Source: Castellaniella sp049651205
GTDB taxonomy: Bacteria > Pseudomonadota > Gammaproteobacteria > Burkholderiales > Burkholderiaceae_B
Length of the DNA stretch: 64,000 nt
Direction: 5' to 3'
NCBI RefSeq assembly: GCF_049651205.1
Contig: NZ_JBASBR010000007.1
Span: forward strand, 248,001-312,000
Each line of letters starts with the position of its first letter. The stretch's first letter is position 1. The translations under genes were made by a program, and so were the position numbers. The notes beneath the pieces were generated by a model. It was not told the origin of the DNA, made no database searches, and saw only the letters and a program-made list of their open reading frames with translations. Below, piece by piece: positions 31,959 through 40,743 of this stretch.

Positions 31959-33880
31959 TTCGTGCCAATGGTTTGACCCTCAGGCGCGGTATCAAGGTAC
32001 TGCTGGACGAGGCTGATTTTGTGGTCCACCCCGGCGAGCGGGTTGGTTTTGTGGGCCACAACGGGGCGGGAAAATCCTCGTTATTTGCCCTGCTGCAAGG
32101 GCAGATCGACGCGGACGCCGGCTCGGTCATGATCCCTGATGCCTGGCGTATTGCCAGTGTCGAACAGATCCTGCACGACACCCATCGGGCCGCGCGAGAA
32201 TTCGTCATTGACGGCGATCGCCACCTGCGGGATATCCAGGCCCGGCGCGCCGCTCTGCGCCCCGACGAAGGGCAAGCCATCGCCGAACTCGAGACGGCAC
32301 TGATCGAAGCCGATGCCTGGAGTGCACCGTCACGTGCCGAGCAGCTGCTGGCGGGCCTAGGATTTGCTCCCCAGCAATGGAATCAGCCTGTGGCCAGTTT
32401 CTCGGGTGGCTGGCAGATGCGCATCGCCCTGGCGCGTGCGCTGATGGCCCCCTCCGATCTGTTGTTGCTGGATGAGCCCACCAACCACCTTGATCTGGAT
32501 GCCATGCTCTGGCTGGAGCGCTGGCTGACCAGCTACCCGGGCACGGTCTTGCTGATCTCGCACGACACCGAGTTTCTGGATGCCGTCGCACGCACCATCC
32601 TGCATTTTGAAAACGGTAAACTGGTCCGCTACAAGGGCGGCTACGAGGATTTTGTCGAGCAACGCGCAGAACGGCTGCGCCAGAATCAGCTGGCACGTCA
32701 GAAACAGGCCCGCGAGACGGCACATCTGCAATCATTCATTGATCGCTTCAAGGCCAAGGCCACCAAGGCAAAACAGGCCCAAAGCCGTGTCAAAGCCCTG
32801 GCCCGCATGCAAGTACTGGCACCCCTGGCGGTAGAATCCGGCATCGACATCCGCTTGCCAGAGCCCGCACACACCCCAGACGTACTGCTACGGCTGGAAG
32901 ACGCCACCCTGGGCTATGCCGGCACCGGCGATCAGCCACCAAAAACCATCCTGCAAGACATCAATGTGTTGGTGCGTGGTGGCAGCCGGATTGGTATCCT
33001 GGGTGTCAATGGGGCCGGCAAAAGCACGCTGGTCAAGACACTGGCGCAAGAGCTGGCCCCTGTGGCAGGCAATTACCAGCCGGCCAAGGGGCTGGAGATT
33101 GGCTACTTTGCCCAGCAACAGCTTGATGTACTGGATCCGGAGTCCAGCCCCCTGCAGCATTTTGCCCGGATCGCACCCAATGTCCGCGAGCAGGAATTGC
33201 GCAATATGCTGGGCCGCTTCGGGTTTGGCGGCGATATGGTCAACCAGCCAGTGGCACCATTTTCCGGTGGAGAAAAAGCACGCCTTGCCCTGGCCCTGAT
33301 CGTGTGGCGCAAGCCCAATTTGCTCTTGCTGGACGAACCCAGCAACCACCTGGATGTGGACACACGAGAAGCCCTGGCCCGAGCCCTGGCCGAGTTTCCC
33401 GGCAGCGTGCTGCTGGTATCACACGACCGGCACCTGCTGCGTACCACCGTGGATACTTTCTGGATTGTGGCGGATGGTCGTATCGAACCATTTGATGGCG
33501 ACCTCGAAGACTATCGCGACTGGCTGCAACAGCGCCAAAGTCAACTGAATCAAGCCAGCCGCACGCAAACCACACCAGAGAAAGACCGCAAGGCGCAGCG
33601 TCGGGAACAAGCCCAGGCTCGGCAACAGCTGGCGGCACAGCGCAAGCCGCTAGAGACGCGGCTGAAAAAAATTGAAGATCAGATGGCGCGCACGCAAAAG
33701 CGGTTGGCCGAGCTGGATGTCCTGATCGCAAGCCCCGACTTCTATACCGACGCACATAAAGACACCCGCCCTGGCGTTCTGGCTGAGCACGGTGAGCTCA
33801 GCAAGGCCTTGCAAACACACGAAAACGACTGGCTGGAAGTACAGACTACCCTGGAGACCCTGCAAACAGATCCCATTTGA
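31955..33880 (+). CDS. ABC-F family ribosome-associated ATPase (YheS-like)
   Basis: 641 residues with two ABC cassettes and no membrane segments: Walker A GHNGAGKSS and GVNGAGKST, signatures SFSGGW and FSGGEKA, Walker B LLLLDEPTNHLD and LLLLDEPSNHLD. The second ends in NHLDVDTREAL, and a charged coiled-coil tail (KDRKAQRREQAQARQQL...) follows. ABC-F proteins act on the ribosome; the length and tail suggest the YheS/Uup group. Coupled to prmB, a ribosomal-protein methyltransferase. Confidence 0.9.
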   Translation: MIRANGLTLRRGIKVLLDEADFVVHPGERVGFVGHNGAGKSSLFALLQGQIDADAGSVMIPDAWRIASVEQILHDTHRAAREFVIDGDRHLRDIQARRAALRPDEGQAIAELETALIEADAWSAPSRAEQLLAGLGFAPQQWNQPVASFSGGWQMRIALARALMAPSDLLLLDEPTNHLDLDAMLWLERWLTSYPGTVLLISHDTEFLDAVARTILHFENGKLVRYKGGYEDFVEQRAERLRQNQLARQKQARETAHLQSFIDRFKAKATKAKQAQSRVKALARMQVLAPLAVESGIDIRLPEPAHTPDVLLRLEDATLGYAGTGDQPPKTILQDINVLVRGGSRIGILGVNGAGKSTLVKTLAQELAPVAGNYQPAKGLEIGYFAQQQLDVLDPESSPLQHFARIAPNVREQELRNMLGRFGFGGDMVNQPVAPFSGGEKARLALALIVWRKPNLLLLDEPSNHLDVDTREALARALAEFPGSVLLVSHDRHLLRTTVDTFWIVADGRIEPFDGDLEDYRDWLQQRQSQLNQASRTQTTPEKDRKAQRREQAQARQQLAAQRKPLETRLKKIEDQMARTQKRLAELDVLIASPDFYTDAHKDTRPGVLAEHGELSKALQTHENDWLEVQTTLETLQTDPI

Positions 33881-33978
33881 TATTTCAAATCTGAATAATG
33901 TAATGCAGTAATAGTTGTTCGCTATCGAAGGCTGGCTCCCTAGAATAAAAAGGTCATTACTTTTTCAGTTCGCCTGCC

Positions 33979-34521
33979 ATGAGCCGCCTTCCTATTCAGT
34001 CCGTCGAATCCGCCCACCCCGAGGCGCAGGAGCGCCTGCGCACCGCCGCCAAAGCCAGTGGGTTTTTGCCCAATTTGTTGGGCGTCCTGGCCAACGCCCC
34101 CACGGCGCTGGAAACCTACCAGGTGGTCGGCGCCATCAACGGGCGCAACAGCCTGAGCCCCACCGAACGCGAGATCGTTCAGATCACTGCGGCCACCTAT
34201 AACGGCTGCGGTTTTTGCGTGGCCGGCCACACCAAGATTGCCTCCCAGAAGCTGAAGTTGCCTGCCGACTTGGTGGATGCGCTGCGCCGCACCCAAGCCC
34301 TGACAGATGCCAAGCTGAACGCCCTGGCAGTGTTCACATTACAGGTACTTGAGCACAAAGGTCAGGTGGGCGATCAGGCCCTGGCTGATCTGCGCGCCGC
34401 GGGTTACACCGATGCTCAGGCACTGGACGTCGTACTTGGCGTCAGTTTGGCCACCCTTTGCAATTACGCCAACAACCTGGCCGGCACCCCAATCAACCCG
34501 GAACTTCAGGCCTACGCCTGA
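33979..34521 (+). CDS. AhpD-like / carboxymuconolactone decarboxylase family protein
   Basis: 180 residues with the redox motif CGFC.AGH (near 76) inside LSPTEREIVQITAATYNGCGFCVAGH, typical of the AhpD/CMD alkylhydroperoxidase-like fold. It shares an apparent operon with the acyl-CoA-dehydrogenase-like flavoprotein 18 bases downstream and a sulfonate/nitrate-type importer. The partner peroxidase, if any, is not here. The role may be to handle peroxide from the flavoprotein, but that is inference. Confidence 0.8.
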   Translation: MSRLPIQSVESAHPEAQERLRTAAKASGFLPNLLGVLANAPTALETYQVVGAINGRNSLSPTEREIVQITAATYNGCGFCVAGHTKIASQKLKLPADLVDALRRTQALTDAKLNALAVFTLQVLEHKGQVGDQALADLRAAGYTDAQALDVVLGVSLATLCNYANNLAGTPINPELQAYA

Positions 34522-34539
34522 TTCAGTTCACGCACGATC

Positions 34540-35646
34540 ATGTCTGTCTCCAATTTTTCTGCACTGCCCACCCAGGCGATCGATACCCTGATCCAGTCAA
34601 CGCTGGCACCTCATGTCCAGGCTATCGACCAGGATGGGTTGTTTCCGCGCGAGTTCATGCACGCACTGGGCAATCTGGGCGGGTTTGCAGCAGCATTACC
34701 ATCCACATCTGGTGGTTTAGGCCTTGATCTGGCCAGCCAGATCGATCTGATCTCCCAGGTTGCCCGCACTTGCGGCTCCACCGCCTTTCTGGTCTGGTGC
34801 CAGGCCACCTGCGCATGGTATTTGCAGCACAGCGACAACGCAGCCGTTCAGGCGCGCTATCTGCGGCCTGTCGCCCAAGGGCAGGTGCTGGCCGGCACCG
34901 GCATGTCCAATGCGGTCAAGCATCTAGCCGGCATCGAGCGCATCAACCTACGCGCCCAAAATGATGGTAACGGCTATCGCATCAACGGCGCCCTGCCCTG
35001 GGTTTCCAACCTGGGCCCCAATCATCTGTTGATGGCCGCTGCAGCCCTGGAAGACGGCGGCTATCTGATGTTCGTGGTTTCCACCGACACTGCCGGCCTG
35101 AGCCTGCGGCCCTGCCCGACGTTCTCCGGGATGGAAGGCAGCGGCACTTACGGCATCCGGCTCAAGGATGTTCATATTTCCGTTGAGGATGTCCTGGCGC
35201 ACCCCTGGCAGTTCGAGGCTTATGTCGAGCGCTTCAAGCGCGGCTTTTTGCTGATGCAAACCGGCATGGGCGCAGGGCTTGTGCAGGCCAGCCTGGAGAC
35301 CATCCACGCCAGCAACCAGCGGCTGAGCCATGTCAATTGCTTCTTGGACGACCAGGAACCTTCATTGGGCCAGGAACTCCTGGCACTGCAATCCGATATC
35401 GCACACCTGGCGGCACAGGGTACCGAAGCCCCCTTGCTCAACGTATTACGAGCACGGGCCCGGGGTTCTGAACTGAGCTTGAAAGCCACGCAATCAGCCG
35501 CACTGCACGCAGGTGCGGCAGGTTACCTCATCAGCAGCCCGGTACAGCGCCGCTTGCGAGAAGCCTTGTTTGTCGCGATTGTGACGCCTGCGCTGAAACA
35601 CTTGCGCAAGGAAATCAATGCGCTGGAAGCGCTGCAGGCGGCCTGA
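34540..35646 (+). CDS. acyl-CoA-dehydrogenase-fold flavoprotein (possible desulfurising monooxygenase)
   Basis: 368 residues. Acyl-CoA-dehydrogenase architecture: helical N-terminus (FPREFMHALGNLGGFAAALP), beta-barrel with GTGMSNAVKHL and WVSNLGPNHLL, and helical C-terminus (HAGAAGYLISSPVQRRLREA). It lacks an obvious catalytic-base Glu in the usual place, and its neighbours are an SsuABC/TauABC-type importer. This resembles the SfnB/DszC-like group of flavin-dependent enzymes in organosulfur use. The exact reaction is unknown. Confidence 0.7.
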   Translation: MSVSNFSALPTQAIDTLIQSTLAPHVQAIDQDGLFPREFMHALGNLGGFAAALPSTSGGLGLDLASQIDLISQVARTCGSTAFLVWCQATCAWYLQHSDNAAVQARYLRPVAQGQVLAGTGMSNAVKHLAGIERINLRAQNDGNGYRINGALPWVSNLGPNHLLMAAAALEDGGYLMFVVSTDTAGLSLRPCPTFSGMEGSGTYGIRLKDVHISVEDVLAHPWQFEAYVERFKRGFLLMQTGMGAGLVQASLETIHASNQRLSHVNCFLDDQEPSLGQELLALQSDIAHLAAQGTEAPLLNVLRARARGSELSLKATQSAALHAGAAGYLISSPVQRRLREALFVAIVTPALKHLRKEINALEALQAA

Positions 35647-35647
35647 A

Positions 35648-36475
35648 ATGGTTGAAGCGCTGGCCACCGCTGCCCCATCTGCTGCCTTGGCACCCCCGCC
35701 ATGTGTGCTGGATGCTCGGGAAATCTCTCTGGCTTACCACCAGCAGCACGGGCCCGATACCCCGGTGCTGGAAAATTTTTCCCTTAGCCTGCATGCCGGC
35801 GAAATCGTCGCCCTCCTGGGCCCCAGCGGCGCAGGCAAGTCGTCGCTGCTCCGGGTACTGGCCGGATTGCAATCCGCCCAGGCAGGCGATGTGCGGGTGC
35901 AGGGGCGGCCGCTGCACGGCCCTTCACCCGCTTTGGGCATGGTCTTTCAGGATCCCTGCCTCTTGCCCTGGCTGACGCTGGAAGAAAACGTGGCCTTCGG
36001 GCTGGATTTCAAACACCAGCCCACGCTAGATGCAGCCACACGCCATCAACGGGTGCACACAGCCATCTCCGAAGTTGGCCTGCAGGCTGCCCGCACACGC
36101 TACCCAGACGAGCTCTCAGGCGGCATGGCACAACGGACGTCGCTGGCGCGTACCTTGGCCCGTGCACCCAACATCTTGCTGCTGGACGAGCCATTTAGTG
36201 CCCTGGACGAAGTGACCCGGCACGAAATGCAGTCTCTGCTGCTGAGCATCACCCGTCGTCGCAGAGCCGCCGCTGTGATGGTGACCCACGATATCGACGA
36301 AGCCCTGCTGTTGGCCGACCGCATCTTGCTGATTGGCGGCCAGCCTGGCCGACTGATGGGCCAATGGCAGCTGACACAGGATCATCCACGAGATGAAACA
36401 GACGCAGCGCTCATGGCCCTGCGAGTCGACATTTTGCACACTTTGCGCGCTGCGCGCTCCTCTGGACACTCATGA
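35648..36475 (+). CDS. SsuB/TauB/NrtD-type ABC transporter ATPase
   Basis: 275 residues. Walker A LLGPSGAGKSS, FQDPCLLPWLTLEENVAFGL (typical of the nitrate/sulfonate/taurine group), signature LSGGMAQR, Walker B LLLDEPFSALDE and H-loop VTHDIDEAL. The ATG at 35648 lies one base after the flavoprotein stop, and its own stop overlaps the next ATG (ATGA). Confidence 0.88.
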   Translation: MVEALATAAPSAALAPPPCVLDAREISLAYHQQHGPDTPVLENFSLSLHAGEIVALLGPSGAGKSSLLRVLAGLQSAQAGDVRVQGRPLHGPSPALGMVFQDPCLLPWLTLEENVAFGLDFKHQPTLDAATRHQRVHTAISEVGLQAARTRYPDELSGGMAQRTSLARTLARAPNILLLDEPFSALDEVTRHEMQSLLLSITRRRRAAAVMVTHDIDEALLLADRILLIGGQPGRLMGQWQLTQDHPRDETDAALMALRVDILHTLRAARSSGHS

Positions 36476-37698
36476 ACCGATACAAACTGATGGATCTCTG
36501 CTGCGGCACCGAAAACCAGCCCCAGGCACGCCGACGGCAATTTCTGAAGCTGTCGGCGATGTTTACAGCAGCCGGTGCCCTGCCTTTGCTGCAGGCCAGC
36601 CGCTTAGCGCGTGCAGCAGAACCGGATGCGCCGGTGCGCATTGGTTATCTGCCCATCACCGATGCCACCCCCTTGCTGGTGGCACATCACAACCAGTATT
36701 TCCAACAACAGGGCCTCACAGTCGAGCCCCCACGCCGCTTTCGCAGTTGGTCGCAAATTGTCGAGGCGTTCCTGGCCGGACAAGTCAATGTTGTGCACCT
36801 GCTGATGCCCATGACGATCTGGTCGCGCTATGGCAGCCAGGCCCCGGCCAAGGTGGTGGCCTGGAACCACACCGAGGGCTCCTGCCTGACCGTATTGCCC
36901 AGCATCCAATCACTGGCGGATCTGGGCGGCACCACTGTGGCGATCCCGTTTTGGTACTCCGTACACAACATCGTGCTGCAAGCGATATTGCGTGAAGCGG
37001 GCCTCGAATTCATCAGTGAAGGCGACCCCTCTCCCCGCCAGGTAAAGCTGGTGGTGATGTCGCCAGGCGACATGCTGCCCGCTCTGGGTAGCAAGCGCAT
37101 CTCCGGCTACATCGTGGCCGAACCCTTCAACGCCAAGGCTGAAGAGCTGGGCGTGGGCAAGGTATGGCGGTTTACAGGCGATGTCTGGCGCAACCACGCC
37201 TGCTGCGTGGTAACCATGCACGAAGCAGATCTGCAGCAACGGCCAGAATGGTCGCAAAAAGTCGTCAATGGCATTGTGCAAGCACAGGCCTGGGTAAGAA
37301 ACCACCGCGAGGAAACCGTGCAGATCCTTGCCCGGGGCAACCCGGCTGCGTATACGCCACACGAGCCCTCGACTCTGGCCCGGGTGCTGCTGCCGTCCGC
37401 CGAGCGCGACGCCGCCTACCTGGCCAGCGGTGCAATCCGTCATGCAGACTGGCACGAGCAACGCATCGACTTTCGCCCCTACCCCTACCCCAGCTATACC
37501 GAGAAACTGGTCTCCCTGCTGAAAGACACGTTTGTACTGGGCGAGAATGCATTTCTGAAGCAGCTCGATCCTGCGCATGTCGCTAAGGATCTTGTCGACG
37601 AACGCTTTGTGCGCCACGCCATCGAAGCCCAAGGTGGTTTGTCTGCCTTTGGCATTGAGGGTGGCTATACCCGCAGCGAAACTTTTGAGGTGTCCTGA
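36472..37698 (+). CDS. Tat-exported NrtA/SsuA-type substrate-binding protein
   Basis: 408 residues. An N-terminal ARRRQFLKLSAMFTAAGALPLL is a twin-arginine signal (RRQFLK) with Ala-rich cleavage near residue 45. VRIGYLPITDATPLLVAHHNQYFQQQGL and IVEAFLAGQVNVVHLLMPM match NrtA/SsuA-like binding proteins. Tat export of a binding protein suggests it folds in the cytoplasm or may also be lipid- or membrane-anchored. Coupled to ATPase (ATGA) and permease (TGATG). Confidence 0.85.
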   Translation: MNRYKLMDLCCGTENQPQARRRQFLKLSAMFTAAGALPLLQASRLARAAEPDAPVRIGYLPITDATPLLVAHHNQYFQQQGLTVEPPRRFRSWSQIVEAFLAGQVNVVHLLMPMTIWSRYGSQAPAKVVAWNHTEGSCLTVLPSIQSLADLGGTTVAIPFWYSVHNIVLQAILREAGLEFISEGDPSPRQVKLVVMSPGDMLPALGSKRISGYIVAEPFNAKAEELGVGKVWRFTGDVWRNHACCVVTMHEADLQQRPEWSQKVVNGIVQAQAWVRNHREETVQILARGNPAAYTPHEPSTLARVLLPSAERDAAYLASGAIRHADWHEQRIDFRPYPYPSYTEKLVSLLKDTFVLGENAFLKQLDPAHVAKDLVDERFVRHAIEAQGGLSAFGIEGGYTRSETFEVS

Positions 37699-38474
37699 TG
37701 AAACGCGGCACAACAAACCTGTCGGCACGCCAGCGGCTGGCGTTTAGCGCCGGTGGCTTGCTTGTGCTGGGGCTGCTTTGGGCAGCGGGTATTGGCATTT
37801 TGGGGCAAGACCTCGCCATGGCGCGCCTGTTTTCACCAGGCCAGGCGCTCCCAAGCCTGGTCCATCTGGTGCTGGACAACCAACTGACGGTACATGCTCT
37901 GGTCAGCCTGAAACGGGTGGCCGTTGGCCTGTTTTGGGCGCTGTTCGTGGGTATCCCCCTGGGTCTGGCCATTGGTTTATCCCGCCGACTGGAATCCAGC
38001 ACCACCGGCGCATTTCAGTTTCTGCGCATGGTCTCGCCTTTATCGTGGATGCCGATTGCAGTGATGCTGTTTGGCGTTGGAGATGCCCCAATCTATTTTC
38101 TGCTCAGTTTTGCAGCAGTCTGGCCGATTATCCTGAACACATCGGCAGGCGTGCGCCAACTGGACACCCGCTGGCTGATGCTGGCCCGCAGCCTGAGCGC
38201 CACTCGCGGAGAGATCCTGCGCAAGATCATCTTGCCAGGCGCCATGGGACACATCCTCACAGGTTTGCGCCTGGCCATTGGCATCGTCTGGATCATCCTG
38301 GTGCCTTGCGAGATGCTGGGCGTGAGTTCTGGCTTGGGCTACTTTATTTTGGACACGCGCGACCGGCTGGCGTATTCAGAGCTGATGGCCGTGATTGTCC
38401 TGATCGGCGCACTGGGCTTTGCCTTGGACGCCACGGCCCAGCGCCTGCACCGACACTGGACACGCAGCCGCTAA
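37698..38474 (+). CDS. SsuC/TauC-type ABC transporter permease
   Basis: 258 residues with about six hydrophobic helices and the cytoplasmic coupling loop RSLSATRGEILRKIILPGAMGHILTGLRLAIGIVWI (EAA-type) of the binding-protein-dependent transport family. Last gene of the AhpD-flavoprotein-transporter operon. It ends one base before the convergent uvrD stop, leaving no room for a terminator. Confidence 0.87.
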   Translation: MKRGTTNLSARQRLAFSAGGLLVLGLLWAAGIGILGQDLAMARLFSPGQALPSLVHLVLDNQLTVHALVSLKRVAVGLFWALFVGIPLGLAIGLSRRLESSTTGAFQFLRMVSPLSWMPIAVMLFGVGDAPIYFLLSFAAVWPIILNTSAGVRQLDTRWLMLARSLSATRGEILRKIILPGAMGHILTGLRLAIGIVWIILVPCEMLGVSSGLGYFILDTRDRLAYSELMAVIVLIGALGFALDATAQRLHRHWTRSR

Positions 38475-38475
38475 G

Positions 38476-40743
38476 CTAGGACAGGATCTCCAGCTTGGCC
38501 ACGCCCAAGGCCAGGGTCTTGGTACCCACATCGGTAAACTCAATCCGTGCCTGGGCCTCGGTACCACTGCCGCTTAGGGCCACAATTGTGCCTTCGCCAA
38601 ATCGGCCATGGCGCACACTGCCCCCGATCCTGAAGCATTGCTCACCCACCATTACGTCAGCAGTGCGCGTGCGTGGTGTGCGCGGTGCAAAGTGGCTGCC
38701 TGCATCGCCCTGCCAACCACCCGCGCCACGACGAAACGCACCTCGCCACGCCGGGGACTGCTCGGGCATGGCGGCCCGTTGCCGGGGGGTAATCCACTTC
38801 AGGTGCTCGTCCGGGATCTCATCCAGGAAACGCGACCGAAGGCCGTAGCGAGTCTGGCCATGCAAAAGACGGCTTTGCGCCAGTGTCAGGGTCAGGCGCT
38901 CGCGGGCCCGGGTGATGGCCACATACATCAGGCGCCGCTCTTCTTCCAGGCCGCCTGCATCCAGCAGGCTGTTTTCGTGGGGAAACAGGCCTTCTTCAAG
39001 GCCGGTGACAAACACCACATCAAACTCCAGGCCCTTGGCTGCGTGCACAGTCATGAGCTGGACAGCGTCCTCGCCTGCCTGTGCCTGATTATCACCAGCC
39101 TCGAGAGAGGCATGGCTCAAGAACGCGCCCAAGGGGGACATCACCGCAGTTTGTTCCGGCACCGCATCAGCAAGCACACCTTCGGAGATTCGGCCGGCTA
39201 TCAGGCCTGCATACCCTTCTTCGGCTACAAATGCAGCGGCGGCATTGACCAGCTCCTGCAGGTTTTCCAGACGCTCCTGACCTTCACGATCAGCCCGATA
39301 GTGGGCTTCAAGGCCGCTGTGATGCACCACATGACCGATAAGCTCGGGCAGATCAAGCGACTGCGCCGCCTCGGCCATCTCACGGATGAGAGTAGCAAAC
39401 CGCGCAAGGCTGCTGCCGCCTTTGCCAGGCACATAGGCCACGGCACCTGCCAGGCTGGTGCCGTACTGGGCAGCTGCATCCGCCTGTTGCTCGATGGTGC
39501 GTGCGCCAATGCCACGCGTGGGAAAATTGACCACCCGCATCCACGACGTATCATCGTGCGGGTTATCGATCAGGCGCAGGTACGCCAGCACATGCTTGAT
39601 TTCCTGGCGCTCAAAAAATCGCTGACCGCCATACACCCGATAGGGCACGCGGGCCGAAAACAATGCGTGCTCGATGGGGCGCGACTGTGCATTGCTGCGG
39701 TACAAAATCGCAATATTATGGGCATCCCGCCCTTCACGGATCAGCGCCCGGATATCATCGACCAGCCACTGGGCTTCTAGTTGGTCGGAGGCTTGCTCGA
39801 CAACACGCAAAGGCTCGCCCTCGCCTGCGTCCGTCCAGAGGTTTTTACCCAGGCGCTGGGCATTGTGGGCAATGAGCGCATTGGCTGCATCCAGAATATG
39901 CCCTTGAGAGCGATAATTTTGCTCTAGCCGGATCACGTTTTCTTTGGCGTACCGCTGCTGGAAATCAGCCATATTGCCCACATTGGCGCCCCGAAACGCG
40001 TAGATCGACTGATCATCGTCACCCACCGCAAAGACGGGGGTGTGGGCCCCGGCCAACAACATCAGCCAGCGGTATTGCAACACGTTGGTATCCTGAAACT
40101 CATCCACCAAAATGTGCTGAAAGCGGCGCTGATAGTGTTCCCGGATGGGTGCATCACGCTGCAAAAGCTCGTAGGCACGCAGCAGCAGTTCGCCAAAATC
40201 CACCACACCTTCGCGGTCGCATTGATCCTGGTATTGCTGGTAAAGCTCTGCCAGACGGCGCGCATGGCTGTCACTGACATCCAGATCCTTGGGGCGCATG
40301 CCGTCTTCTTTGGCGCTGTTGATCATGCGCTGCACATCGCGGGCGGGAAAACGCTCGACATCCACCCCGTGCGTTTTCAGCATACGCTTGATGGCAGAGA
40401 GCTGGTCGGCACTGTCCAGGATCTGAAAGGTTTGCGGCAACCCCGCATCGCGATAATGGGCACGCAACAGGCGATTGCACAGGCCATGAAACGTACCAAC
40501 CCACATGCCACGCGTATTGATGGGTAAAAGCGCAGACAGGCGTGAAAGCATTTCACGTGCTGCCTTGTTGGTAAACGTGACCGCCAACAGGCCAAAGGGG
40601 CTTACTTGCTGCGCCTGGATCAGCCAGGCCATACGAGTGGTCAACACCCGGGTTTTGCCGCTACCGGCACCTGCCAGCACCAGTGCATGTTGGGGGGGCA
40701 GCGTCACCGCTGCACGTTGTTGCGGGTTGAGACCTTCAATCAT
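38476..40743 (-). CDS. uvrD: UvrD-type DNA helicase II
   Basis: 755 residues of superfamily 1A. LVLAGAGSGKTRVL (Walker A, near 22), DEFQDTNVLQYRW (motif II), DDDQSIYAFRGA (III), LEQNYRSQ (IV), LMTVHAAKGLEFDVVFVTGLEEGLFPH (V) and EERRLMYVAITRAR (VI) are all present. The C-terminal tail ends in a small beta domain (GGSVRHGRFGEGTIVAL), as in UvrD/PcrA. Acts 3'-5' in excision and mismatch repair. ATG overlaps the desaturase stop (ATGA). Confidence 0.94.
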   Translation of the reverse strand: MIEGLNPQQRAAVTLPPQHALVLAGAGSGKTRVLTTRMAWLIQAQQVSPFGLLAVTFTNKAAREMLSRLSALLPINTRGMWVGTFHGLCNRLLRAHYRDAGLPQTFQILDSADQLSAIKRMLKTHGVDVERFPARDVQRMINSAKEDGMRPKDLDVSDSHARRLAELYQQYQDQCDREGVVDFGELLLRAYELLQRDAPIREHYQRRFQHILVDEFQDTNVLQYRWLMLLAGAHTPVFAVGDDDQSIYAFRGANVGNMADFQQRYAKENVIRLEQNYRSQGHILDAANALIAHNAQRLGKNLWTDAGEGEPLRVVEQASDQLEAQWLVDDIRALIREGRDAHNIAILYRSNAQSRPIEHALFSARVPYRVYGGQRFFERQEIKHVLAYLRLIDNPHDDTSWMRVVNFPTRGIGARTIEQQADAAAQYGTSLAGAVAYVPGKGGSSLARFATLIREMAEAAQSLDLPELIGHVVHHSGLEAHYRADREGQERLENLQELVNAAAAFVAEEGYAGLIAGRISEGVLADAVPEQTAVMSPLGAFLSHASLEAGDNQAQAGEDAVQLMTVHAAKGLEFDVVFVTGLEEGLFPHENSLLDAGGLEEERRLMYVAITRARERLTLTLAQSRLLHGQTRYGLRSRFLDEIPDEHLKWITPRQRAAMPEQSPAWRGAFRRGAGGWQGDAGSHFAPRTPRTRTADVMVGEQCFRIGGSVRHGRFGEGTIVALSGSGTEAQARIEFTDVGTKTLALGVAKLEILS

